From contig NZ_CP032482.1 in assembly GCF_003600645.1 (NCBI RefSeq), forward strand, positions 558,001-622,000: a DNA stretch of 64,000 nucleotides. Reading direction: 5' to 3'. Made by a program: the position numbers and the translations under genes. The notes under the pieces were generated by a model. That model did not search any database and had not been told where the DNA came from. It worked only from the letters and a program-made list of their open reading frames with translations. This document shows, in pieces, positions 39,198 to 47,803 of this stretch (positions are counted from its first letter, which is position 1; every line of letters starts with the position of its first letter). This stretch comes from Yersinia rochesterensis (lineage in GTDB: Bacteria; Pseudomonadota; Gammaproteobacteria; Enterobacterales; Enterobacteriaceae).

Positions 39198-39281
39198 ATG
39201 CCTAAAATCCAGTCCCCGCAAGGCTTCCCTCGCTTTTTCAGTCAACATAAGTCAACCTGATTCAATCTACATCAACTTACT

Positions 39282-39330
39282 GATGCGGGTACAAATGCGG
39301 GTATATCCCGGTTCGATAATGTTTGTACCC
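39282..39330 (+). repeat. Direct and inverted repeats upstream of int
   Basis: gatgcgggta is followed by aatgcgggta (direct repeat), and gggtacaaa (39287-39295) forms a 9-bp inverted repeat with tttgtaccc (39322-39330). Such sites next to a P4-type integrase start are usually arm-binding or autoregulatory sites. Confidence 0.55.
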
Positions 39331-39358
39331 ACACAGACCCCTTGAAAGGATACTCAAC

Positions 39359-40606
39359 ATGGCTCTGAGTGATGTGAAGGTTCGTACAGCCAAGCCTGAA
39401 GAAAAAGCCTATAAGCTTACCGATGGTGATGGCATGGTGTTGTTGGTTCACCCGAACGGTTCTAAATATTGGCGGCTGCGTTATCGCTTCGGCGGGAAAG
39501 AAAAGATGCTGGCATTGGGGAAATATCCTGAAGTGTCATTGGCTGATGCCAGGGCACGGCGTGAAGAAGCCCGCAAGCATTTAGCTAATGGTGTCGATCC
39601 CAGTGAGAATAAGAAAGCCGTTAAGGTAGAACAAGAGCAAGAAGCGATAACTTTTGAAGTGGTAGCTAGGGACTGGCACGCCAGCAATCAAAAGTGGTCT
39701 GAGTCGCACAGTGCTAGAGTGTTAAAAAGTCTGGAAGACAATTTATTTGCCGCAGTAGGGAAGCGAAATATAGTAGATATTGGTACTCGCGATTTACTGG
39801 TTCCAATTAAAGCTGTGGAGAAGTCAGGACGTCTTGAAGTAGCTGCGCGTCTTCAACAGCGGACAACGGCAATAATGCGCTTTGCGGTACAGAACGGTTT
39901 AATCGATTACAACCCCGCACAAGATATTGCTGGGGCGATAGCTACTGCTAAACGGCAGCATCGCGCTGCGCTAGACCTCAGTCGTATTCCTGAATTGCTT
40001 CATCGTATTGATACATATACTGGAAGACCATTAACTCGGCTGGCTGTGGAACTCACGCTGTTAGTTTTCATTCGTTCAAGCGAACTGCGTTTTGCGCGCT
40101 GGTCAGAAGTGGATTTTGAAACCGCTCTGTGGACGATTCCGGGAGAGCGTGAACCACTGGAAGGCGTTAAACACTCTCAGCGCGGTTCTAAGATGAAGAC
40201 TCCGCATCTTGTTCCCTTGTCGCGACAGGCTCTCGCCATTTTGGAAAAGATCAAAAGTATGAGTGGAAACCGAGAGCTGATTTTCGTTGGCGATCACGAT
40301 CCACGTAAGCCTATGAGTGAGAATACATTGAATAAAGCACTGAGGGTGATGGGTTACGACACTAAGGTTGAAGTATGTGGTCATGGTTTCAGAACCATGG
40401 CCTGTAGTTCACTGATTGAGTCAGGGTTGTGGTCGAGAGATGCGGTAGAGCGGCAGATGAGTCATCAAGAGCGTAGCTCTGTGCGGGCAGCTTACATTCA
40501 TAAGGCTGAGCATCTTGGGGAGCGTAGGTTGATGGTGCAATGGTGGGCAGATTTTCTTGACGCTAATCGTGATAAGGGGATTAGTCCGTTTGATTTTGCG
40601 AAGTAG
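39359..40606 (+). CDS. int: P4-type site-specific tyrosine integrase
   Basis: From ATG 39359 (AAAGGATACTCAAC upstream) the protein has 415 residues. An N-terminal DUF4102 arm-binding domain (MALSDVKVRTAKPEEKAYKL) precedes the phage-integrase catalytic domain with FIRSSELRFARW (catalytic Arg), KTPHLVPLS, HGFRTMA (His-x-x-Arg) and VRAAYIHKA (nucleophilic Tyr). All catalytic residues are present, so it is probably active. It integrates the island into leuX. The longer frame from 39323 lacks support. Confidence 0.93.
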   Translation: MALSDVKVRTAKPEEKAYKLTDGDGMVLLVHPNGSKYWRLRYRFGGKEKMLALGKYPEVSLADARARREEARKHLANGVDPSENKKAVKVEQEQEAITFEVVARDWHASNQKWSESHSARVLKSLEDNLFAAVGKRNIVDIGTRDLLVPIKAVEKSGRLEVAARLQQRTTAIMRFAVQNGLIDYNPAQDIAGAIATAKRQHRAALDLSRIPELLHRIDTYTGRPLTRLAVELTLLVFIRSSELRFARWSEVDFETALWTIPGEREPLEGVKHSQRGSKMKTPHLVPLSRQALAILEKIKSMSGNRELIFVGDHDPRKPMSENTLNKALRVMGYDTKVEVCGHGFRTMACSSLIESGLWSRDAVERQMSHQERSSVRAAYIHKAEHLGERRLMVQWWADFLDANRDKGISPFDFAK

Positions 40607-40897
40607 GGCAGCAGTGCTGGTCGATTAATGAAAATAATAGAAGAAATGTTAAGAATATGCTTTCCGTTATTCCCAAATAAAAACCATGACCGATAGACGC
40701 GGCTACTTACTATCAGTGAGCAGTAAATCATTAGTTTTTATAAAATAATCAATTTTATTGTGAACATAATAATTATACAGTCTTTACCCCCAAGAAGGGG
40801 GATGGTCTAAAGAGGCTATGTAGGATTAATTCAGACCATTTTGTCCCATATACTGGACCGGGACTGGCCCAGTATATGGTCATATTTTTATTAGCTA
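40607..40897. other. Gap between int and the defence module
   Basis: 291 bp without a recognisable gene. It contains an 11-bp perfect inverted repeat, ccatatactgg (40846-40856) and ccagtatatgg (40869-40879), followed on the plus strand by tcatatttttatt; this could terminate int transcription or reads running out of the ATPase gene. Confidence 0.5.
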
Positions 40898-43800
40898 TTA
40901 ATTACTCAATGATTCGACAGGAACTACAACACCAAATTTTTCCAGCTTAAGGAATTTTGAACCCATAACTTGTGAAGGGATCTTGCGCTGAAGCAAACTA
41001 AAGAAGTTATCATCATGTGTTGAGATTATAATCTGCTTATTAAAACGAACAGAAATGCTTCGTAGGAGATCAATTGTGGCTAAGACATTAATTGAGTCCA
41101 TTGATTGTATCGGGTCATCAATCATAATGACATCTATTGGATCACCATTATCATCCTTGGCATGAAGTGCACTAGCCAAAAATACGCTTAAACTGAGAAT
41201 ATTCAACTGAGCAGCGCTGAAAAAAAGAATTGGCGACACAGTTTTCCCTTCCTCATCGCTGAGGACAATATTTAATCCAGGACGATCTGATGTCTCAAAA
41301 TCTGGACGGAACTCAACCTTTTTGAGGGATGGATGTGGATCGATTTTTCTGTAAATAGAATCAATAAGATCTTCATAGAAGAACTCTCTTATGAGCTTTC
41401 TAAGTTCATCAATAACATTTTCTCTCTCAGCCAACAGCACTTTATCAACTTGATTTCTCTGAGTTAAGCGTTTCTCCACGGTGGTAAGGTTTTCACGGAG
41501 CACTTGATTTGTTAAATACAACTCTGTTGCTTTCAATAGTTCTGATAACAGTTCAAATTTTTTCAGTTTGCTATCAATTCCTCGATATTCCAGTATCTGG
41601 AGATTAATGGTTTCGGTTATAGTATTTCCTATCTCATCGGCAGTCTTGCCATCCTGCGGGCCAATCATTTGATTTAAAGACGCAACGAAAGACTGTATAA
41701 ATGATTCATACTCAGCGATATGATTCTCTGCCTGCTTTTTCTCTGCGGATAATACCTCAATATCAGTCACAGTTTCGTTAGCAATCATAGTCTCTTTCAG
41801 GGATTTTGACTGCTCAGCAATTTTTTTTGCATCAGATAAATTTTCTTTTCTGCATTTTTCAATTGCCGCTCGCTTTTCGACGTAATATTTTTTAAATTCA
41901 TGTGGCTGCAAGCTATTTTCAATAAGGTAAACATTTACCTTTTGATAAGCTGATTTAGAGGAAGTGGTTTTAATTTGTAAATTGAGCATTTTAATCGATG
42001 ACTCAATCTGCGTTATGAGCAATTTTTTTTCATCAATATTTTGGCTTAACACTGTTTTACTATTAAGCAATTCTTCTTTCTTTAAAGTAAGATCTTTGAG
42101 TTCGGCTTCTGTCCGAGATATGAGTTCTTCTTTAGTAAGTTCCCAGACAGAAAGTTGAAGGGATTTGATTTGCAACTGCAGAGAGTTGACCTGTGCCTGA
42201 AGTAATGATTTTTGCTCTTCTAGTTTAGATACTTGCAAACCAAGGTCGTTAAGTTTAGTTCTTAGATCAGAAAGGCGATCCATCTGAATCCTAACGGCCT
42301 CTTGGACGATTGCATCCATCTTGGCTTTGAGTAAGCTTTGTCGTTTAGTGGAAGCATTGAGTTTTTCTGCATTCTCCTTACTTAGAATTGACAATAGTTC
42401 TGTATTCTTTACTTCTTTTTGGAGAGCCGACTCAGAATCATGCGGCTTGTTACATAAAGGGCAAATATTAGTGGGCCATATACTCAGATACTCTAGACCA
42501 GAGGTAACCAGACGTTCATGAAGTCCCATTTGTTCGGCTAAAGAAATTTGAGTTTTCTTAACAGATTGATCGTGCAGCAGTAACGCATTCAGTTCTTCAG
42601 AAATGTGTCCTAATTCATCCAGTTTAAGCTTATCAAAATTAATTGCGCTTAAATCAGAATTAAGCAATGATTCCGCATTAACCGTGAGGGAAGATATCGT
42701 TGTTAACTCAAGCTGAATATTATCTCGCAGATTCTTATTTAGAGCTAATGACAAATTTGTATTTACAACTTGAGCACTAAGTTTTTTTAGCCGTTCTTGT
42801 TGTACATTTATTTCAGAGTAAATAGAGGAACAATTATCTAACGCTGTACGTAGAAGCAATGAGCGATTATCAGCCTCGGTTAAGTCTGAATCAAGTTTGC
42901 TGAGTGACTGCTGAAGATCAACAAGTATGGTTGCTTCATAAGTGTGTTGCCTAGAAAGCGAGGAGCATTTTTCAGTGACATTTGTTATTTCTGATTGAGT
43001 ATCTAGAAAAATTTTTAAGTATTCAGCTACTTCATTTAGAGTTAGCAATTGCTGGCTTGCATACTGGTATTCGTTCTGAATAGTCGAGTATGAAGTTAAT
43101 AATGACTGATATCGTTCGGCCTCCTGCAATCCTTTACTAAATTTAAGCAGCTTGTGTTGTTGCTCCTTGATTAGGCTAAGATTAAGTTTTAATTCTGGCA
43201 ATTTAGAAAAATATTTAGTTAGTGATTCTCGCAAATTGATATTAGCAGAAGCTTGTTTTTTTAGTTCTTGAGTACGGGTTATGATGGCTGAAACCATGTC
43301 ATGTTGAGTATTTAATGAGAATTGATCATCCACCAAGATCAAATTTTCATCGTTTTTATTCAATTCAGACACAATTTTATTAAATTGTTCGAACATATAT
43401 ACATCAACTGGTTCCTGTAGTTGATCTAGAAGTTTGTTTCTCTCTTTTTCCAGATCAGCTAGTACAACCTTGTTATCATTAATTAAAACTGTTAACTCCT
43501 GACGGGCAATCTCGGCATCACACCCAAAGCTTTCCATGAAACTATTATATCGATCCTGCGGTTTAGCCTCCCTTAAAAATCGATCAATTTCATCTTGGCT
43601 TAGGATAATCTTTCTAAAGTATTCATTTTCTTTATTCTTATTTACACCGATTCTGATATCACTTGAATTTGAACGTGGCGCTCTAAGGTTTCGGTTGAAT
43701 GGTTTTGGGAGAGTGGTGGTAACTGTAACGCGTGTTGGTATACTGCTATCAACATCCTTATTGCGTAGGATTTTTTGAGCTATGCCTTTTTCTTTAGTAC

Positions 43801-44032
43801 TTTTAGCTGCGAGTTCATGATTTGAACGATTATAGTCACCACCAAGCCTTTCCAAATGATTCGTAATCGCCCATTCAACTGCATCATAAAAGGAGCTTTT
43901 TCCAAAACCATTAGGAGCATAAATTGCAACAAAGTTAGAAGGCATTTCATCATCGTTTGTAAAATCGAAAATTCCATCCTCCTTATATTTGTAGGCACGG
44001 AAACCTTCGATCTCAACTTTTTTTATTTTCAT
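40898..44032 (-). CDS. Rad50/SMC-like ABC ATPase with zinc hook (ABC-three-component-type)
   Basis: The 1044-residue protein has an N-terminal ATPase lobe with Walker A APNGFGKSS (39-47), long coiled coils (about 180-500 and 560-850), a central zinc hook CPLC near residue 523, and a C-terminal lobe with SAAQLNILSLSVFLAS (signature region), Walker B VIMIDDP (about 965-971) and H-loop IIISTHDD. The FSAAQ-type signature and operon partners match ABC-3C-type ATPases described by Aravind and colleagues. It probably senses or clamps DNA and controls the effectors encoded upstream. The start overlaps the preceding gene by 20 bp. The gene is AT-rich compared with the core genes. Confidence 0.82.
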   Translation of the reverse strand: MKIKKVEIEGFRAYKYKEDGIFDFTNDDEMPSNFVAIYAPNGFGKSSFYDAVEWAITNHLERLGGDYNRSNHELAAKSTKEKGIAQKILRNKDVDSSIPTRVTVTTTLPKPFNRNLRAPRSNSSDIRIGVNKNKENEYFRKIILSQDEIDRFLREAKPQDRYNSFMESFGCDAEIARQELTVLINDNKVVLADLEKERNKLLDQLQEPVDVYMFEQFNKIVSELNKNDENLILVDDQFSLNTQHDMVSAIITRTQELKKQASANINLRESLTKYFSKLPELKLNLSLIKEQQHKLLKFSKGLQEAERYQSLLTSYSTIQNEYQYASQQLLTLNEVAEYLKIFLDTQSEITNVTEKCSSLSRQHTYEATILVDLQQSLSKLDSDLTEADNRSLLLRTALDNCSSIYSEINVQQERLKKLSAQVVNTNLSLALNKNLRDNIQLELTTISSLTVNAESLLNSDLSAINFDKLKLDELGHISEELNALLLHDQSVKKTQISLAEQMGLHERLVTSGLEYLSIWPTNICPLCNKPHDSESALQKEVKNTELLSILSKENAEKLNASTKRQSLLKAKMDAIVQEAVRIQMDRLSDLRTKLNDLGLQVSKLEEQKSLLQAQVNSLQLQIKSLQLSVWELTKEELISRTEAELKDLTLKKEELLNSKTVLSQNIDEKKLLITQIESSIKMLNLQIKTTSSKSAYQKVNVYLIENSLQPHEFKKYYVEKRAAIEKCRKENLSDAKKIAEQSKSLKETMIANETVTDIEVLSAEKKQAENHIAEYESFIQSFVASLNQMIGPQDGKTADEIGNTITETINLQILEYRGIDSKLKKFELLSELLKATELYLTNQVLRENLTTVEKRLTQRNQVDKVLLAERENVIDELRKLIREFFYEDLIDSIYRKIDPHPSLKKVEFRPDFETSDRPGLNIVLSDEEGKTVSPILFFSAAQLNILSLSVFLASALHAKDDNGDPIDVIMIDDPIQSMDSINVLATIDLLRSISVRFNKQIIISTHDDNFFSLLQRKIPSQVMGSKFLKLEKFGVVVPVESLSN

Positions 44033-44564
44033 TTTGGCTCAGAAATTCAATTATGTTATCGATTCTTCGGGCTCGAGTCTCTCTTGATTCAAAAGTTGAA
44101 TCTAAAGGAGTACCTCGAACATAATCACCCAAAGATAAGGAAAACTCATCCTCTGTACCCTTGTTTCGTTCGGTAAGCTCCAGATCAGCACCTAACAAGT
44201 GGTTGTTTAGAAGAGTCAGGGATTCAGCATTAGGAAGAATGGTTCCAGTTCCATCGAGTACCAACTTTCTGACAGCATACTTATCATTTTCAATTTTATA
44301 TTTCTCCCATATTGGAAGCGTTTCTGTACAAAAAAATGCCAGGTAAATATTCCATAGCGCTATATCCCCCGGGGGCTGATAAAAAACAGATAAATAGTTT
44401 TGGATGGCACTCCAGTTGTCAACAACTTGGGAAGCACTTTCACACCAACATGCAACACAAGAGATATATGAACCTTCATCATTTGAAACAAAAAGCTGAA
44501 AGCTCATCTCTTTGAATTTTGTATGCAGGAAATTTAAGTCGTGTTCTTTATTTAATAAATGCAT
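44013..44564 (-). CDS. Small middle-component-type protein of the ATPase/protease operon
   Basis: From ATG 44564, with AAGGAG 7 bp upstream, the protein has 183 residues; the open frame upstream overlaps the protease gene out of frame and is not used. The position between a trypsin-like protease and an SMC-like ATPase, and the size, fit the middle component (MC) of ABC-three-component systems. I cannot assign a fold from sequence alone. No catalytic motif is evident. Its start overlaps the protease stop and its end overlaps the ATPase start, so all three are likely co-translated. Confidence 0.6.
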   Translation of the reverse strand: MHLLNKEHDLNFLHTKFKEMSFQLFVSNDEGSYISCVACWCESASQVVDNWSAIQNYLSVFYQPPGDIALWNIYLAFFCTETLPIWEKYKIENDKYAVRKLVLDGTGTILPNAESLTLLNNHLLGADLELTERNKGTEDEFSLSLGDYVRGTPLDSTFESRETRARRIDNIIEFLSQNENKKS

Positions 44565-45843
44565 TGAAGTACTCCTTAAACGCACGCAACTGAGCAATAC
44601 CAGGTTCGGTATTTGCAAAAAGTCTTTCATTACGTACGACGCATTGTTTACGAAGTCCCTCGAGGTGCGTCAATACAAAACTTTTGTACATCGCCCGTTC
44701 AACCTGATCGATAGGGGCAAGAGGTCCGGCTCCCGGAACCAGTGCGATATTTTGTATAACTCTGTCCACTTCAAATCCATCTGGCAATAAATCAGCTCCC
44801 TGTTCTGGAGAAGCAACAATCACAGTTCCGTCTTTATCAAGAAATTTTCTAGCGGCTTTTAGAATTATGTCTAGCTTACCAACCCAGTTAGAACCATCAT
44901 TTGTATATAGAATTCTTCGGCGTCGCTCTAATTCTTTAATATAGCGATAGTCAGTGGCGCTTACATTATCCAGAATTGCGCAAATTATCAAAAATTCGAA
45001 ATAAGCAACCCATAACCTTTTATCTTTTATATCAGCAGGCTGAAAAGGTCCGATTATTAAGTCGTCTTTATATTTTGTCATGAGCTCGAACGGAGGCGGT
45101 ATCCCTTGAGCGACAAGGCTATCAGCAAAGTTAAGTAACTCAGTCTTTAAACCAATAATAGTATTTTTATTAATAACATTAAAACTGAATATCTGTTCTC
45201 TCAGACGCGAAAAGCATTCCAAATAGGCTGGTATAATGGGAGCTTTGTTATTTGCCTCGATGATTTCTTCAAATCTCACTAGCCCTTGGCATTGAACACG
45301 GCCATATTGTTGATGCTTGTTGATACTATCCATACCAAATTCAACCCCCACCAAATAGGGACGTTCATTGGCTACATGATAAATACCACCACCAGACATA
45401 CCTTCAATTGCATCTTTCCCTGGTGTGCCACTGACTGTGAAGACAATCAAATGGTCCCTTACGCTTGTCATATGTCCGTCTTGGACTTTCATTGGGTCTG
45501 TACTTCCTCTCTCTGTTCCCGGAAAACCGACAAGCTTTAGAGGTGCCATATCAGGCAATGATGAGGCTGGGAATGATTGTTGTGCAACTGTTGGAATATA
45601 CTCAACCTGTATCACGGCACAGTCATATGTGTCTGAATGACTTTGATCGGTGTGATTCAGAACTGATAAAACCTTGAGCTCTCTACCTTGAACGTCTGTG
45701 ACGACAAGTTTAGCGTTGGCCTCTGTTAACACGTGCCTTGCCGTAAGAACGTAAGAATAATCCTGAGACATAGCATTGACCAGAACGCCGCTGCCCTTAT
45801 TTACAACGACGCAATAGGAAGCCATTAATTCTGATGCGGTCAT
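44548..45843 (-). CDS. Trypsin-like serine protease with C-terminal ABC-3C-type domain
   Basis: From ATG 45843 the product has 431 residues. The N-terminal trypsin-like fold has catalytic residues His37 in TARHVL, Asp74 in YDCAVI and Ser150 in GMSGGG, so it looks active. The C-terminal half (about 200-431) is helical, without known motif, and probably binds the ATPase or middle component. There is no signal peptide, so it acts in the cytoplasm, unusual for this fold outside defence. The ATG follows the MBL-gene stop by one base; an upstream TTG in the same frame (45867) is less likely. Confidence 0.82.
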   Translation of the reverse strand: MTASELMASYCVVVNKGSGVLVNAMSQDYSYVLTARHVLTEANAKLVVTDVQGRELKVLSVLNHTDQSHSDTYDCAVIQVEYIPTVAQQSFPASSLPDMAPLKLVGFPGTERGSTDPMKVQDGHMTSVRDHLIVFTVSGTPGKDAIEGMSGGGIYHVANERPYLVGVEFGMDSINKHQQYGRVQCQGLVRFEEIIEANNKAPIIPAYLECFSRLREQIFSFNVINKNTIIGLKTELLNFADSLVAQGIPPPFELMTKYKDDLIIGPFQPADIKDKRLWVAYFEFLIICAILDNVSATDYRYIKELERRRRILYTNDGSNWVGKLDIILKAARKFLDKDGTVIVASPEQGADLLPDGFEVDRVIQNIALVPGAGPLAPIDQVERAMYKSFVLTHLEGLRKQCVVRNERLFANTEPGIAQLRAFKEYFNAFIK

Positions 45844-45844
45844 T

Positions 45845-46897
45845 TTATAGCCTGATTTTTCCGTCAAGTGCTACGAGTCGTGAGGAATAGGTTTCGGTCT
45901 CATGTTCATGCAGTAATGGCGAAATAATTTCAGAGTAATTAAAGCATATATTCCCACTACCAGAGGCCAAAATTCGGGCGATAGTTCTTTTATTAGGTAG
46001 CCCGTGCATAGCTCCATTGGTAGATATAATGAACCGGTGTGTATTTATCAATGAAAGAAATTCTGAACTGGTATTGTATTGACTGCCATGATGAGAAATC
46101 TTTACAAAATCAAGCGGCAGTTTTCTCGTCTCACTATATCCAAGTGCCCGGAGACTACGCACAATAATTTTGTCATGAGCATCGCCGAGAAAAAGCATTC
46201 TTTTCCCCTCAGCTTCAAGAATGAAAGCAATAGAACTGCCATTGTAATCAGAAGGATCATTTTCAAATATATCATCAGCCAAAATTTCATCAAGGCTCAA
46301 GTCGTAATCAGTAGAATGCCCTGAGGTAGTAGTTGGCTCAGGGTCATCAGGCCACTTATGAAGAAGTTTCCTGAGTTTGTCTTCATCGGGAGATAATATA
46401 GTAAATGTGAAAGGACCTTTTATGATTTTTTGAGAAGCCATTACGACAGGTTGCCGCGCGCAACTGATTTCATTCAACAGTGTTTCCAGGTTTTTACCTT
46501 GCCTGACGCTCGTCAGGGGCGAATCGTCCCGGAGATGAATATCGTTGTCTGAAATTTCGGCAACATTGAAGTAGTCAGTAATGAACCGCGATGAATTGAA
46601 CCAGATTGACGACACCATTTCACTCAGATAGCCCGGTGTCTCAAATGCTCTTAACAGGCCGCCAATGTGGTCATCATCGATGTGAGTTAAAATCGCTAAA
46701 TCAATTTTTTGCCCTTTCTCCTTCAGTTCATCAAGCACACAGCGAAGAGCACCGCTATAACGACCTCTTTGGCCGAACTGAAAGGTAGCAGCGTTGCCTC
46801 CATCAATTAGTAAGTTCCATACGCCATTCAGACTTTCATGTGTTACTAGGATGCAGTCACCATGATTGGCTTGTAGAACTTGCACACTGATACCCAT
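45845..46897 (-). CDS. Metallo-beta-lactamase-fold hydrolase (ComEC/Rec2-like)
   Basis: From ATG 46897, with AAGGAG at good distance, the protein has 350 residues. It has the metal-binding motif THIDDDHIGG (71-80), a later metal Asp in LFLGDAHD and His in KISHHGS, typical of the ComEC/Rec2-related MBL group, which acts on nucleic acids or small phosphodiesters. No membrane span or signal peptide is seen. It is first in the four-gene operon. A nuclease effector role is inferred from family and context, not shown. Confidence 0.82.
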   Translation of the reverse strand: MGISVQVLQANHGDCILVTHESLNGVWNLLIDGGNAATFQFGQRGRYSGALRCVLDELKEKGQKIDLAILTHIDDDHIGGLLRAFETPGYLSEMVSSIWFNSSRFITDYFNVAEISDNDIHLRDDSPLTSVRQGKNLETLLNEISCARQPVVMASQKIIKGPFTFTILSPDEDKLRKLLHKWPDDPEPTTTSGHSTDYDLSLDEILADDIFENDPSDYNGSSIAFILEAEGKRMLFLGDAHDKIIVRSLRALGYSETRKLPLDFVKISHHGSQYNTSSEFLSLINTHRFIISTNGAMHGLPNKRTIARILASGSGNICFNYSEIISPLLHEHETETYSSRLVALDGKIRL

Positions 46898-47089
46898 TTG
46901 AACTCCTTGTGTAATATCCAGATATCCCCGAATGACCACATTTTCACAATGACTTTAACATACCAGTTGTGCTGTTTATATTCCAAACTCTTGATTGTTA
47001 GACTACAGAGAAATTTACGGAGCCAATAGTAAATAATTCATCTGGATCTTACATTTAGAGAGCTCTGTCACTGATCTGCTCCCCGTTGA
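46898..47089. promoter_or_regulatory. Promoter region of the MBL-protease-ATPase operon
   Basis: 192 bp between the ygjP-like gene end and the MBL start. It contains AT-rich stretches that could serve as a leftward promoter, for example near 46925-46990. No operator was recognised. Both modules read leftward, so read-through from hsd is also possible. Confidence 0.4.
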
Positions 47090-47803
47090 TCAATACCCCC
47101 AGTGATTATAAGCCAAGGGCATCTTATTCAACTTAGCTCTGTGTTCACGCCAGTTCGGTAGGTACATATTCATCAGGCCGATAAAACGCTCGTTATGTTT
47201 GCGTTCGTGTAGATGAACGAGTTCGTGAACCACAATGAATTCAAGGCATTCAGGAGGCTTTTTAACCAGTTCGAGATTGATCCAGACACGCGCAGACTGA
47301 GGGTTACAGCTACCCCACTTAGTCTTCATACGCTTGATACCAACGAAGCTCGCTTCAACCTTCATCTCGGGCTGCCATTTGGCAATCAACTTGGGCAGTC
47401 TATGTTTTAAAATACTGCGATACCATTGGTTGAGAACTGCTTCCCGTTGGGCTGTGTCGTAATGTGGAGGTACTTTCATGCGTATCCAACCGCCCTGAAG
47501 TTTCACTTCAGAGGACTTATCTACCAAAACTACATCCAGCCGATATCCTCTTCCCCAGAGGTAGTGGGTCTCTCCACTGCACATCTCTCGTTCACTTTGG
47601 CGAGGCTGAGCCTGAAATTGTGCCTGTTGCTGGCGGATCCACACAAGCCTTCTGACAACAGCCATTCTGATTGCGGTATCTGATAGCGATACGGGGGCCG
47701 ATACCCTTACTCGGCCATCCGGAGGTAGAACGCTGATATGCAGGTTTTTAATTTTTTTTCGCTGTAAATCCAAAGTGAGTTCACCAAAGGTAACCAATGG
47801 CAT
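47090..47803 (-). CDS. YgjP-type zinc metallopeptidase (M48-like, DUF45)
   Basis: The 237-residue protein has HELVH (193-197) with a third ligand His203 in ERKHNERF, and an N-terminal region KKIKNLHISVLPPDGRVRVSAPVSL typical of YgjP-like (PF01863) peptidases. Such proteins are frequently encoded beside hsdR, and may process or remove restriction complexes, though this has not been established. The start overlaps the hsdR stop by one base. Confidence 0.82.
   Translation of the reverse strand: MPLVTFGELTLDLQRKKIKNLHISVLPPDGRVRVSAPVSLSDTAIRMAVVRRLVWIRQQQAQFQAQPRQSEREMCSGETHYLWGRGYRLDVVLVDKSSEVKLQGGWIRMKVPPHYDTAQREAVLNQWYRSILKHRLPKLIAKWQPEMKVEASFVGIKRMKTKWGSCNPQSARVWINLELVKKPPECLEFIVVHELVHLHERKHNERFIGLMNMYLPNWREHRAKLNKMPLAYNHWGY

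Noticed and set aside
40846..40879. Inverted repeat read as a definite terminator
   Set aside because: The stem is perfect, but the U-run is interrupted on the plus strand and absent on the minus strand, so I list it only as a stem-loop.
44565..44630. Upstream start of the middle-component protein
   Set aside because: A consensus AAGGAG lies just before ATG 44564, whereas the upstream start has none and overlaps the protease gene further.
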